IMG/VR virus record: IMGVR_UViG_3300005613_000005
Span: 112,244 to 176,243 of that record
DNA: 64,000 nucleotides
Reading direction: 5' to 3' (one strand)
Source: a virus
Part shown: positions 1-8,473 of the stretch, piece after piece
Layout: every line of letters begins with the position of its first letter
Numbering within the stretch: the stretch's first letter is position 1
Made by a program: the position numbers and the translations under genes
The notes under the pieces: model-generated
The model's input: only the letters and a program-made list of their open reading frames with translations
Databases searched by the model: none
Told to the model about the DNA's origin: nothing

Positions 1-527
1 GATAGTTCTTGTTCTCCGTTTTCCTCAAGCGGCAGTTCCTGTCCTTGAGAATTGCCTTCTGGCGGTGCTGCACCTACTTTCCCATCCGCGTTTTCATCAT
101 CTTTAACTTCTTCTATTTCTTGTGCTTCTTCTAGGTCCATTATGGCTTCTTCACTACTTAGCTTTTTCTTAAGCTCTTCCCAACGTTCCACGATGCTTTT
201 TCCTACACATTCTTTCTCGCCTTCACCAGGTCCCATACCTCTACCGTGTGGACCAGTCTCATCACGAACATGTCCTCCTGGCCCTATCTTTTTGTCTTTC
301 TTAGATTTCTTTTTATCATCTTCATCTTTTTCTTTTTTTTCGGCGACGCGCGTATCTGCATCATGCGAACCACCGTTGGCCATGTGTCGTTTTCCTTCAC
401 TCTCTTCATCTTGGTTCAAGTGTTTGACAGACAGTGCGGGTTGTTTTTCGAGCTCTTCATTACCATAGTCATACTCTTGTTTGCCATCGGCTTCACGATC
501 AATTCGTTTTTTATCTTGTTTTTTCAT
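1..527 (-). CDS. Hypothetical charged protein, 3' end outside window
   Basis: An open minus-strand frame of 175 codons runs off the left edge, so the C-terminus is missing. It begins MKKQDKKRIDREADGKQEYD and is very rich in Lys, Glu and Asp, with a Gly-rich stretch in the middle and no membrane segment. Its ATG overlaps the stop of the upstream HNH gene (TAATG), and the AAAGGAATT ribosome site lies in the HNH 3' end. No family is recognised. Its position beside head-completion genes suggests a structural or assembly accessory role, which is inference only. Confidence 0.6.
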   Translation of the reverse strand, partial: MKKQDKKRIDREADGKQEYDYGNEELEKQPALSVKHLNQDEESEGKRHMANGGSHDADTRVAEKKEKDEDDKKKSKKDKKIGPGGHVRDETGPHGRGMGPGEGEKECVGKSIVERWEELKKKLSSEEAIMDLEEAQEIEEVKDDENADGKVGAAPPEGNSQGQELPLEENGEQEL

Positions 528-1144
528 TACTTAATTCCTTTGCTCAAGTTATCTTTGGCCCATAAAGGCTGCAAATTACTGTAATGACAAGCTTTTTTGA
601 GCTGTTCTCTGTCATTGAGGTCAAACTTGCTTAAAGGTTTAACGTGGTCTATGTGCCAACCGTTTCTAGTCCAGTTGTCCCAAGACATGCCCGGTTTAAA
701 TTTGGACTCCAGATGCTTCTTAAGTTCTTCTATAGTACAGCCTAGGTCTCTAACGGCGGAGCCCCGTTTTGAGTTATTTTTGAGGGCACGATTTAATCTA
801 GAACGCAAACAGGATGACAATTTACGTTGAATATCATTATGATATTTATCTATAAAATATTGCTTGTGCTTATCTCTACGTAATAAACGACTATGTTTAT
901 CACAGCATATCCTAGTACAAAATTGTTTATCTTTCCTTGTTTTATTGAACATAGATCCACAATATTTGCATTTAATAGGTAAATATGATACTTTTTTATA
1001 TTTACTGATAAGTTTCCATTTTTTATTTTTATAATTACTGGAAATACATTGTTTACAGATAGATTTACGTCCATATCTTGCTGTTCCTAGATGAAAATCA
1101 TCCAAAAACATGTTTCGTTTACATTGGTTACATTTCTTCTTCAT
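527..1144 (-). CDS. HNH homing endonuclease (subfamily A)
   Basis: A free-standing 205-residue HNH nuclease. Cys pairs at residues 5/8, 30/33 and 59/62 suggest N-terminal zinc ribbons. The catalytic WHIDH motif lies at 163-167, followed by CHYSNLQPLWAKDN at 186-199, the typical second half of the HNH fold. Residues from about 128 onward (GSAVRDLGC) are nearly the same in the HNH genes at 46 and 51 kb, which marks one mobile family. A ribosome site (AGAGG) precedes the ATG. It sits between two structural genes and probably spreads by cutting alleles that lack it. The cleavage site cannot be read from the sequence. Confidence 0.9.
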   Translation of the reverse strand: MKKKCNQCKRNMFLDDFHLGTARYGRKSICKQCISSNYKNKKWKLISKYKKVSYLPIKCKYCGSMFNKTRKDKQFCTRICCDKHSRLLRRDKHKQYFIDKYHNDIQRKLSSCLRSRLNRALKNNSKRGSAVRDLGCTIEELKKHLESKFKPGMSWDNWTRNGWHIDHVKPLSKFDLNDREQLKKACHYSNLQPLWAKDNLSKGIK

Positions 1145-1160
1145 AGTACTACTTTACCTC

Positions 1161-1991
1161 TTAAAACCAGTCCACCAAGAATGATCGTTGATAGTAAGTT
1201 TTAGCTGCTTCAGTTTGCGTAGCGCGCTGTTTCTCTAAATCAGCTAATCTATTTTGAAAAAATGCTGGACCTAAGGTACTTACGCTTTGTGATGTACCAT
1301 CGATTCCAATACTTGTAGAATTTTGTGGAAAAAGAATAGGTCCCAACATAGAAAGTGTTTTTATCCCTGCGATAGTTTCTATAAGTGCAGTAAGCACGGC
1401 CGGACATTGACCATCAGGAAAACCAGCCTCATAGGTAATTCTGATACCGCCGGGAAAATTGGTTATGCCGATAGCTCTCAACGCGTGAAACTGAGTTCCT
1501 GAAAATGCCGACAACAAAAAACCACTTAAAGATGTCCCAAACGCCGGCACCAGTTGTATTACTCCCTCTTGTGGCATCAAGTGCACGTGCTCTAGTGGAA
1601 AATCTACGAACGGTGTGTTTTCTATATCGTTGGTAAAAGACAACTGCACGGATAGTATAGAATACACGTTCGGATGATTTAACTTCAAATAGTTGTAGTT
1701 CCACGTAAAGTTATGACGTAAGTAATCGTGTTTTTCTTTAAATTTAACCGGTGTTATATATAAGTCTAATAAGTGTTCAACTTCTGATATCGCTTCATTG
1801 ATATAACGTTGAAGTTGCTCATCTGTTACCGAATCGTTCGTGAACGCTGACTGCATTGGTATACCAAACAAAGCTCCTTGTCGTAAAGTAGTCGGTGTTG
1901 GAAGTGGATTAAACCTATCAACTTTAGGAGTTAGTTCCTCTTCTGACCAAGCAGGATTTAGAGTTATATCTGGTGTTCTATCGATAGACAT
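1161..1991 (-). CDS. Virion connector-like structural protein
   Basis: A 276-residue protein whose ATG overlaps the stop of the upstream gene (TAATG), with GGAGAA eight bases before it. A helical N-terminal part (DEQLQRYINEAISEVEHLLD) is followed by a beta-rich part and a C-terminal run resembling gp6-type head-tail connector proteins (YEAGFPDGQCPAVLTALIE). There is no signal peptide. A place in the neck or connector fits the neighbouring virion genes and the general shape, but the match is to a style of protein rather than a clear family. Confidence 0.45.
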   Translation of the reverse strand: MSIDRTPDITLNPAWSEEELTPKVDRFNPLPTPTTLRQGALFGIPMQSAFTNDSVTDEQLQRYINEAISEVEHLLDLYITPVKFKEKHDYLRHNFTWNYNYLKLNHPNVYSILSVQLSFTNDIENTPFVDFPLEHVHLMPQEGVIQLVPAFGTSLSGFLLSAFSGTQFHALRAIGITNFPGGIRITYEAGFPDGQCPAVLTALIETIAGIKTLSMLGPILFPQNSTSIGIDGTSQSVSTLGPAFFQNRLADLEKQRATQTEAAKTYYQRSFLVDWF

Positions 1992-3490
1992 TATTCTTCT
2001 CCTTCAGGCTTTTTAGGTTGCGCAACAGCTGCTTCAGTCGCACGTATATTAGCGGCGCGCCTCATAGCTTCTTTCGGCACTTCACCCGCAGCCACAACGT
2101 GGTCTCCCATCTTGCCAGCGATTCTACGCCCTGCATAAGTACTAAACTTAGTACCCATACCAGGTTTATATCTAGACAAGGCGTCCATTAGACCGTGAAA
2201 ACCCGCCATGTGCAGATCATCAGATTCTACTCCTTCATGAACTTTACCAGCACCTTGTAATTTCTTACTGTGCAGATTGATCAACGGAGCATGTTCTGTT
2301 ACAAACTGGTTTAATAATTTTTGATTAGCTGGATCTTTCAACAATCCAGACGCAGGAGTTTCTACTTTTTCTTTAACGGGTTGAGCACTAATGCCTTGTG
2401 AAGTTCTAGCAGCCATAACACGTTTATATCGATCTTGCTGTTCAGGTGATGCTCTCTGTATCGCTTCACGAAGTTTGGGATTAGCTTCAGCAAACGCGGC
2501 CAACGGATCTTTCTTGATAGTAGTCTGCAATTGACCACCTTCTCCCTTAGTACCACCGGCTTGCTGAACAGCTTCGGCCATCGTTGTCTCGACGGGCATA
2601 CCAACGCCACCTCTCATTATATGCTGCATCTTCTCATGCAGGTCAGCATTAGCAGCCTCTTTTATATCTTTCGCAGAGCCATGCGCTTCTTTTATAGCTT
2701 GACGACCTTCAGCATGCTCTGGATTTTGTGCCTCATAATCTTTATGAAATTTCCTGATCGCACGTACTTTATCTATACCCTTTAAATCTTTTATAGATTC
2801 CATGAACTTCTGACGAGCATCATGAAAAGGAATAGCATAATTTTGAACAGCACTCAAGATCTTACCACGAACATGTTTTTCAGGACTTTTACTTGGATCA
2901 GCGGTCAGATAATCATGCTTGCGCGCGTTCTCTACCCATTCTTGCGCTAAGGGTTGCAATCTCTCTAACATCTTTGGTGACATCTCACTGGGATGTACGG
3001 TATGTAATAATGCTTCTTGAAGAGTTTTAGGACCTCCATGAGCTCCCGCAAGATATTCAGCTTCACGATGAGTATAGCCTTCTTTCAGATATTTATCCAT
3101 GGCCTCCTGATGCTCTGGAGAATACTTTTCTTGCGGTTGCCATTCTTTATATAAAGATCTCACAGGTTTTTTAGTCGGTTCTTTTTGTTTTGCTTCTTGT
3201 TCTTGAATAAAACGAGCAGCCTCATCTTCTTCATCGAGTTTCTCAGGATCAATGATCTGCATCCCTTCAAGATCTTCTTCACTAATATCGTCTTCATTAA
3301 CCTTACTAAGCTGATCACGAAATTTCTGTAGCGTATCAAGTACGATGTCGGTCTTTTTCATTTTCTGATATATACTATTGACCAACGCCCAGTATCTATC
3401 ACCGTCACCTTCGTTCAATGTTTTGTTGGCAGCTTGCTTAGCTTTCTGCCACCTTTTTTCATCAGCAGGAGTTTTAATAAAAACCGGCAT
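1991..3490 (-). CDS. Structural-region protein with C-terminal sigma-70 region-2-like domain
   Basis: A 499-residue protein. The N-terminus (TPADEKRWQKAKQAANK...YWALVNSIYQKM) is a motif common at the start of phage head-associated proteins. The middle is long, helical and charged. Residues about 424-480 read DDLHMAGFHGLMDALSRYKP, then FSTYAGRRIAGKMGDHV. This is the pattern of sigma-70 region 2 (DL..G..GL..A...P..G.KFSTYA..RI). A short region-3-like segment (VPKEAMRRAANI) follows. The ATG overlaps the upstream stop. It could be a virion protein that borrowed a sigma fold or one delivering a transcription factor. Coding is certain; the role is not. Confidence 0.75.
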   Translation of the reverse strand: MPVFIKTPADEKRWQKAKQAANKTLNEGDGDRYWALVNSIYQKMKKTDIVLDTLQKFRDQLSKVNEDDISEEDLEGMQIIDPEKLDEEDEAARFIQEQEAKQKEPTKKPVRSLYKEWQPQEKYSPEHQEAMDKYLKEGYTHREAEYLAGAHGGPKTLQEALLHTVHPSEMSPKMLERLQPLAQEWVENARKHDYLTADPSKSPEKHVRGKILSAVQNYAIPFHDARQKFMESIKDLKGIDKVRAIRKFHKDYEAQNPEHAEGRQAIKEAHGSAKDIKEAANADLHEKMQHIMRGGVGMPVETTMAEAVQQAGGTKGEGGQLQTTIKKDPLAAFAEANPKLREAIQRASPEQQDRYKRVMAARTSQGISAQPVKEKVETPASGLLKDPANQKLLNQFVTEHAPLINLHSKKLQGAGKVHEGVESDDLHMAGFHGLMDALSRYKPGMGTKFSTYAGRRIAGKMGDHVVAAGEVPKEAMRRAANIRATEAAVAQPKKPEGEE

Positions 3491-4428
3491 TACTTGCCCC
3501 CTTTAACTGGTGAACCTATGTTAAGCGGTTTAAAATCAGGCTTATCATGTATATGTTTAAAAGGATGCTGTTCACTTTTAACACCGCTGGTTTTTAACTT
3601 ATATTGTTCGGGGTTTTCTTGCTCTAGTTTTTCTTGACGCGCAAACCAATTTTCAGCGTGCGGCTGATTGTAATAAGCATCTAGAGCTTCATGGTACCCT
3701 TTTATATCATGTGATTTACCATGTTTCATTATCGGATGATAGTCAAATTCATGGTGTTGAAAAGTTCCAGGAGATTTGAGCCCTTGATTTATATGAACGT
3801 ATTTACCATTAACACTTGTTTCATGTGCCGGCCATGTTTTGTTGTGGCCATGCTTAGAGACTTCTTTCATGTACGCAGGATCTTTTTCACTGGGAGCCTT
3901 AAACAACCAACTTACATCTTTCGTGCCATGAACTCGCGACAATCCCTTAGTTTTAGTTGTAAAATCACCGGACTTATATCGTCCACTTTGAACATGCGGA
4001 TGATCAACTTCATATTGTTTCTCATATTTAGAACGTTCCCATGGTTTTATATCGACGTAGTTTAACGCAAGACCTCCCATAGAATGTTTCTGCGCTTGTT
4101 GCGCAACATGCATTATCTTAAGTGCCTGATGCATATGTTGATTAGCTAAACTTTCATTGCCAGCACGGTGTGCCGCAGCAGCGTGAGAAAAATGATGTCC
4201 CAGTGCTCCGCGAATCATCTCAGGATGATGTGGCATCATCTTCGTGGCGAACTCCGCCATAACAGGGGACGGATTTCTGCCGACCGCTTCGTTGATGGCC
4301 ATCTTCTCCAACGACTCTACCACCATCCCGGCGATTACATCGTCAGCCGCGCATTTTATCAAAGTTTGTAGTATTGGATCGTCTTCTACTTTACGAAGCA
4401 GAAGCGCCTTAAAACTCTCAAGTTTCAT
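3490..4428 (-). CDS. Hypothetical His-rich structural-cluster protein
   Basis: A 312-residue protein with GGAGTAACCT before its ATG; its stop overlaps the next start. The first 130 residues are helical and include a His-rich stretch (MMPHHPEMIRGALGHHFSHA). The rest is polar with many His, Tyr and Lys residues and no hydrophobic segment. No known domain is recognised. It is co-transcribed with the sigma-like protein and the connector-like protein, so a virion or assembly role is likely. Confidence 0.5.
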   Translation of the reverse strand: MKLESFKALLLRKVEDDPILQTLIKCAADDVIAGMVVESLEKMAINEAVGRNPSPVMAEFATKMMPHHPEMIRGALGHHFSHAAAAHRAGNESLANQHMHQALKIMHVAQQAQKHSMGGLALNYVDIKPWERSKYEKQYEVDHPHVQSGRYKSGDFTTKTKGLSRVHGTKDVSWLFKAPSEKDPAYMKEVSKHGHNKTWPAHETSVNGKYVHINQGLKSPGTFQHHEFDYHPIMKHGKSHDIKGYHEALDAYYNQPHAENWFARQEKLEQENPEQYKLKTSGVKSEQHPFKHIHDKPDFKPLNIGSPVKGGK

Positions 4429-4441
4429 AGGTTACTCCCGC

Positions 4442-5104
4442 TTATACGTTTATAATTTCAAAGATACATGCCTGATCGGTGTACACGTAATCATCAGATG
4501 TATACACGTAGTACATGTGGTTAGGCGGAAATTTAATAGTTTCGGCCATCTTGTCGAAGGTAAACGTGAAACCAGATGTACCAGCAGAAACTTGTTCCAT
4601 GGTGCTGAAACCATCGTGCGCTACTACTATATTTCCCGCTAGATCATCAGAACCGGCTGAAAACTTAGCGTCAGCGATTATTTTAGTGTAAACTGCAGTG
4701 CCCACTTGTGCCGCTGTCATGCCAGTAGTAACCGTCGTGATCTCTACGCTCCTGTCTGCTCCATGTGCTGGTTCTGCCGTTCCTGAATCGTCTACGTCTA
4801 TCCAGAAAGCTACTGATCCAGCATCGTCCTCTAATATAAAATACGTGCCGTCTAAAGAACCTGCAACGTCAGCTACACATGCGATAGCAGTAGATCCTAT
4901 ATCTGAATCGCCAAAAGCCATTGAAGTGGCGCTAGCACCGGTTATAACACGACAGAATTTTTGATATCCAATTGAAGTAGGAGTAATTGCAGACACAGAA
5001 ACTCTCCTACCAGGAATGTGAATTCCGTGTACCGTTTGTCCTATATCTGTAAAATTCTTAGAACGAATTGGTCCAAAATTATCTTGATTAGGTCGTCTAG
5101 CCAT
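4442..5104 (-). CDS. Putative virion structural protein
   Basis: A 220-residue, Gly/Ala/Thr/Asp-rich, beta-type protein (DGTYFILEDDAGSVAFWIDV; TTVTTGMTAAQVGTAVYTKI), a composition typical of phage neck, tail or decoration proteins. AAAGGAGATACC precedes the ATG, and an extended -10 promoter lies at 5137-5145, so it starts the operon that runs down to position 1. No specific family is recognised. Confidence 0.5.
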   Translation of the reverse strand: MARRPNQDNFGPIRSKNFTDIGQTVHGIHIPGRRVSVSAITPTSIGYQKFCRVITGASATSMAFGDSDIGSTAIACVADVAGSLDGTYFILEDDAGSVAFWIDVDDSGTAEPAHGADRSVEITTVTTGMTAAQVGTAVYTKIIADAKFSAGSDDLAGNIVVAHDGFSTMEQVSAGTSGFTFTFDKMAETIKFPPNHMYYVYTSDDYVYTDQACIFEIINV

Positions 5105-5136
5105 GGTATCTCCTTTATAAACCTCGTTATAAAGAT

Positions 5137-5145
5137 ATTATACCA
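5137..5145 (-). promoter_or_regulatory. Extended -10 promoter TGGTATAAT
   Basis: The minus strand reads TGGTATAAT about 35 bases upstream of the gene starting at 5104. The same extended -10 word recurs before many genes here, usually without a convincing -35 box. It is the likely start of the leftward structural operon. Confidence 0.7.
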
Positions 5146-5170
5146 TAACCGACTATAGAAAAATCGGTTA
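5146..5170 (-). other. Hairpin, possible weak terminator
   Basis: TAACCGA and TCGGTTA form a perfect 7-bp stem between the stop of the phosphatase gene and the next promoter. No U-tract follows on the minus strand, so termination is only possible. Confidence 0.3.
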
Positions 5171-5178
5171 AAAACTAG

Positions 5179-5823
5179 TTATTTAACTTCTTTAAAGTAA
5201 CGGGTCGTCTCCCACAGATCGCGTACTTTTTCAAAATCTCCTTCTTCGATCTCCACGTCTCGCGTTATTGGTGATTCGATCAAGAATATCTGGTTCACGT
5301 TTGTATTCTCAGACACGTCCTTGATGTTGTCCAGATTGTCGTCCATGAACCCCTGGATATTGTATTGTTTGGATAAGTTTCTGATTTTCTTAGCTTTATC
5401 TTTCTCAAATATCAGTTCATGATAGGGTAAATCATTAGAGAATATCCACAAACGAGTTTGCTCCTTATACTGTTCATCGCGAGCTGTCATCAAGATTATA
5501 TGGTAACCTAACTTATCAAAAGCGACTAAAGCTTCTCTAGCGTGAGGTAAGAGTGGCATTATAGCGTATATACCGTGTGGCTCCCACTCTTTAAACGTGG
5601 CGAACAACTCTTCACCGGTAACACTGTTGCCCCTGACATCAGTAACGTTTAGATCGACAAAGTTGTAGGTTTTAATGTCGTTATGCGATACTGAAGTTCC
5701 TTTAAGTTTATTCTGAAGCCAAGTAAGCGTGTATAAAAAATCACCTATAACACCGTCCATGTCGATGACGATAGCTTTTGGTTTAGTAACACGCTTTTTT
5801 CTTTTAGGGGCTTCACTGACCAT
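5179..5823 (-). CDS. 5'(3')-deoxyribonucleotidase-like HAD phosphatase
   Basis: A 214-residue HAD-superfamily phosphatase of the NT5C type. Motif I is DMDG at 21-24, motif II is the TAR of LMTARDEQ, a Lys follows in FEKDKAKK, and the acidic motif is MDDNLDN. Such enzymes remove phosphate from deoxynucleoside monophosphates. Its ATG overlaps the stop of the A1-like gene (TAATG), so the two are translationally coupled. In phage T5 the pre-early region likewise pairs A1 with the monophosphatase Dmp. Family membership is well supported; substrate is inferred. Confidence 0.8.
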   Translation of the reverse strand: MVSEAPKRKKRVTKPKAIVIDMDGVIGDFLYTLTWLQNKLKGTSVSHNDIKTYNFVDLNVTDVRGNSVTGEELFATFKEWEPHGIYAIMPLLPHAREALVAFDKLGYHIILMTARDEQYKEQTRLWIFSNDLPYHELIFEKDKAKKIRNLSKQYNIQGFMDDNLDNIKDVSENTNVNQIFLIESPITRDVEIEEGDFEKVRDLWETTRYFKEVK

Positions 5824-7547
5824 TATTTAATTCTCCATTTACCTTTTATCACGTTAATTAACTGACGAGAACCATTAGGATAAACGATGCAAGAAGTATG
5901 CGCCCACGATGAAGGCCCCTGATTGTAGGATAATTTAAGTCTAGTAGACGTACCGACGACCCAAGCTCCTCTAAGTATCTCTGGTGAATGAGTATGGGCT
6001 GTAACAGATTGACCGTATGCGTTCTCCATACCGCGTGTGCTTCCTCTAGCACCATTAGCACCCTTATCGCCGTGGGCTCCTAACTGTATGCGAGCGATAA
6101 CATAATCGTCATCTCGTCTCAACCACCTGATCTTCTCACCTCTTTTTAACCCTAACTGCTCACAACCAAACTTTATAGGATCATGTCCGTCTAGAAATGC
6201 CCTGGCGAGATCTAGACTAAACCTGTGGTTGTACGCATCGTTCGCATATTTGCACTCACACAGGTACGATTCTAAAAACTCATCGTGGTTCGATTTCACG
6301 ACCACTATCTCCTCAGAGTTCCATTTAGTAAGATCATTGAGGTCTTTAACCATATTCACGAACTCATCGCGCAGGTTCAGATGTCCTTTTTGTGCTCTCT
6401 GTGATCTAAGGATGATGTTATGTTCTTCATGATGGTTGATCGACAAACCGTCAAAAAGATCGTGAAGTATCAATCGTTTAGGTTTCAATAATTTAGTCAT
6501 CTCTTTCCAACACTGAACGACCGTATCGTTGGTGGACCCTGAATGCCAATCACCAAGGACAAACGCTGCCGGTTCTATGTCAGCGACCGCTTCACTAGAA
6601 TATTCTTTTCCAATATCAATAAAGTTACCATCTTTATCGGCCTGTATCTGTCTAAAATGATATATCTTATCGTCCTCGATCTCAACTATTATAGCTCCCA
6701 TGATATGATCGTGTTCTGCTATGACTGCGGTTCGGTCACTCATATAACGTTCTGAAACGTAGTTCGGTAGCGTGATAGCACCAGTAGTCATCACGGCGTG
6801 AGTTGACCTATTGTTACCGGTAGCAACAAACTTCAAACGCTGTTTAGGAGAAGCATATATGAACGTGCCATCACGTTGTCCTATCCTGGTCAACGAAGTG
6901 ATCGGATCGATATGTTTAGCACTCAGTTTGATCGTATTGATATGTATGTTACTGTTTAAACTGACGTTCGCGACCACTATGTTCTCTATAGGAATTTTAG
7001 GATCTACGAAACCAAATTTGTTAACGCTAGCAGCAGGATCAGAAGCTACCAACACCAGAAGTTCAGCGTTATGAATTTTGCTATAGTTCTGAATGCTAGC
7101 TAAAAAATTAGCGTCAACCGAACAACCACTAACAGCAGTAGTAACTATAAAACGCTTAGCATCTTTGATCTTCGTTCTAAGACGCTGTATAGCTTTAGGG
7201 TTAAATATCGAATCGTCCAATATACTTTTAAAATTCTTAGGAAATTTCTTGCGTGCGGCAACCTTCAATCTACCCAACGACCCATGATGGTGAGAAACCA
7301 TATCCTTAGTATATACCGACATGTCCGTGAACTCGTTCATTGTAGGATATCGTTTTAATTTAGCACATACATCAGCGTATTTTTTGACCATCTGTTCTTT
7401 TTTGCTGATTTTCTTGTTGTGTTTTTTCTTGGTTGGTTTTTTCTTGATTGATTTTTTCTTTTCTGCGATCTCGTTAATTATCTTTTTAATTTTTTCTCTG
7501 GGCACTGTTGGTTTTCTCTCAGTTGTTTTTATTGTTCTTTTAGCCAT
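5823..7547 (-). CDS. T5 A1-like metallophosphoesterase (putative host-DNA nuclease)
   Basis: A 574-residue protein. Residues 1-55 are extremely Lys-rich. Residues 56-105 (KRYPTMNEFTD...HHHGSLGRLKVAARK) resemble the small repeat found with homing endonucleases. The C-terminal half is a calcineurin-type phosphoesterase: GDWH at 332-335, HD at 362, NHH at 371, SNHD at 419-422, HGDKG at 492 and AHTHS at 517. This layout resembles phage T5 A1, the pre-early protein needed for host DNA breakdown. GAGAGGTATCT precedes the ATG and a -10 lies at 7574-7579. The metal site is clear; homology to A1 is my best reading. Confidence 0.65.
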   Translation of the reverse strand: MAKRTIKTTERKPTVPREKIKKIINEIAEKKKSIKKKPTKKKHNKKISKKEQMVKKYADVCAKLKRYPTMNEFTDMSVYTKDMVSHHHGSLGRLKVAARKKFPKNFKSILDDSIFNPKAIQRLRTKIKDAKRFIVTTAVSGCSVDANFLASIQNYSKIHNAELLVLVASDPAASVNKFGFVDPKIPIENIVVANVSLNSNIHINTIKLSAKHIDPITSLTRIGQRDGTFIYASPKQRLKFVATGNNRSTHAVMTTGAITLPNYVSERYMSDRTAVIAEHDHIMGAIIVEIEDDKIYHFRQIQADKDGNFIDIGKEYSSEAVADIEPAAFVLGDWHSGSTNDTVVQCWKEMTKLLKPKRLILHDLFDGLSINHHEEHNIILRSQRAQKGHLNLRDEFVNMVKDLNDLTKWNSEEIVVVKSNHDEFLESYLCECKYANDAYNHRFSLDLARAFLDGHDPIKFGCEQLGLKRGEKIRWLRRDDDYVIARIQLGAHGDKGANGARGSTRGMENAYGQSVTAHTHSPEILRGAWVVGTSTRLKLSYNQGPSSWAHTSCIVYPNGSRQLINVIKGKWRIK

Positions 7548-7573
7548 AGATACCTCTCAAACGATTCAATTCT

Positions 7574-7582
7574 ATTATACAA
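7574..7582 (-). promoter_or_regulatory. -10 promoter TTGTATAAT
   Basis: TATAAT on the minus strand 27 bases before the ATG at 7547 leaves a leader containing the ribosome site GAGAGG. It would drive the A1/phosphatase pair. Confidence 0.55.
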
Positions 7583-7620
7583 AATTCAAACAACACGAGA
7601 GCCTACGTAGGACTTTCATG

Positions 7621-8058
7621 TCATAACGTATCATTAATATTAGTCTTTTTAGGTTTATGAGGAATTAAACGATATCCTTGCCCTTCCAAACGTTGAACAC
7701 TGCCATATTTTTCATTGACGTCACGGAGGGTAACTGGTTTATCTGTTAAACGTTGACCTTTCTCATGTATGTGATATAGATCTTCAGAACCTGACTGTTC
7801 AGCTTTTTTAATGTTCCACTGGCCGTTTTGATCATACGTGATCTCTTCACTGCGCCAAAAACTGGTTATGCCACGATTGGCCGAAATTATCCTTTTATGA
7901 CGAACAGCACCTCTTCTAGCAATACGCGCTCGACGAGGTAACTGGGGTGTTATAGGTCTACGTCCAGGATTTCTGGTTCCCCAACGAGCTTTTTCTAATA
8001 TTTCTCTTATTGTTTTCAAAGATTTTTCTAAGATATTTAAACGATTGCTTTCACCCAT
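7621..8058 (-). CDS. Hypothetical basic protein
   Basis: A 145-residue protein starting MGESNRLNILEK. I chose this start over one 33 codons upstream because AAGGGGTG lies seven bases before it and the upstream extension would run through a terminator and a promoter. The middle is very Arg-rich (RRPITPQLPRRARIARR), suggesting nucleic-acid or surface binding. No domain is recognised. It has its own promoter at 8093-8101 and ends with TGA. Confidence 0.55.
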   Translation of the reverse strand: MGESNRLNILEKSLKTIREILEKARWGTRNPGRRPITPQLPRRARIARRGAVRHKRIISANRGITSFWRSEEITYDQNGQWNIKKAEQSGSEDLYHIHEKGQRLTDKPVTLRDVNEKYGSVQRLEGQGYRLIPHKPKKTNINDTL

Positions 8059-8092
8059 AAAGCACCCCTTTTTCAACGATTTTGATACTATA

Positions 8093-8101
8093 ATTATACC
8101 A
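8093..8101 (-). promoter_or_regulatory. Extended -10 promoter TGGTATAAT
   Basis: An exact TGGTATAAT sits on the minus strand 35 bases before the ATG at 8058, just after the terminator at 8111-8140. This gives the downstream gene an independent transcription unit. Confidence 0.7.
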
Positions 8102-8110
8102 TAGGGACAA

Positions 8111-8140
8111 TTAAAAAACCCGGTACCATCTGGTACCGGG
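8111..8140 (-). terminator. Rho-independent terminator
   Basis: On the minus strand CCCGGTACC pairs with GGTACCGGG over a four-base loop (9 bp), followed directly by TTTTTT. This is a textbook intrinsic terminator at the end of the short transcript that starts near 8187. Confidence 0.85.
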
Positions 8141-8187
8141 CGATATTTAATCGCCACTAGCTGAGGAAGCTTAGTGTGGGCGCTAAG
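8111..8187 (-). ncRNA. Candidate small structured RNA
   Basis: An exact TGGTATAAT at 8193-8201 should start a transcript near 8187 that ends at the strong terminator, giving about 75 nt. It would contain a CTTAG/CTAAG hairpin, a GGCGAT/ATCGCC hairpin (6 bp, loop TAAAT) and the terminator stem. The first bases also cover the last codon or two of the upstream gene and no gene lies inside. It could be a small RNA, or simply a promoter that escaped selection beside a terminator. Confidence 0.4.
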
Positions 8188-8473
8188 TTTTAATTATACC
8201 AAGTTTGTAAGTTAAACATTTTTGACAGCTCTTATCGTACATCAAACGCCTGACATGATCAACCATATACCATAAAGACCGTACCTCTGGTGCTTTATAC
8301 ACATCGAGTTGTTCGAGCAACAACAAGAATTGTTTGACGTCTCTTTCATATATGTAATGCAACGAATATTCCCACAGATAATCAGGGCCAAGATCATCAA
8401 CTGGGTCGCATTGATAGTTGTTGTCGTCTATCAACTGTCTAGTAGTAAGCTTATTCTTTGATGCGCGGTTCAT
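8183..8473 (-). CDS. Hypothetical protein, TAG stop
   Basis: A 96-residue acidic and aromatic protein (LGPDYLWEYSLHYIYERDVKQ) with a C-terminal Cys pair in KSCQKCLTYK. No family is recognised. It overlaps the 3' end of the upstream gene by 23 bases, which suggests coupling. The stop is TAG; read-through would add three residues before a TAA. Confidence 0.5.
   Translation of the reverse strand: MNRASKNKLTTRQLIDDNNYQCDPVDDLGPDYLWEYSLHYIYERDVKQFLLLLEQLDVYKAPEVRSLWYMVDHVRRLMYDKSCQKCLTYKLGIIKT
8193..8201 (-). promoter_or_regulatory. Extended -10 promoter before the small RNA
   Basis: TGGTATAAT on the minus strand lies inside the last codons of the gene at 8183-8473. The only thing between it and the next terminator is the structured segment. 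Confidence 0.5.

Noticed and set aside
8140-8187. Riboswitch in the small structured unit
   Set aside because: No known aptamer sequence is visible and the unit ends before the next gene's promoter, so it cannot act in cis on that gene.
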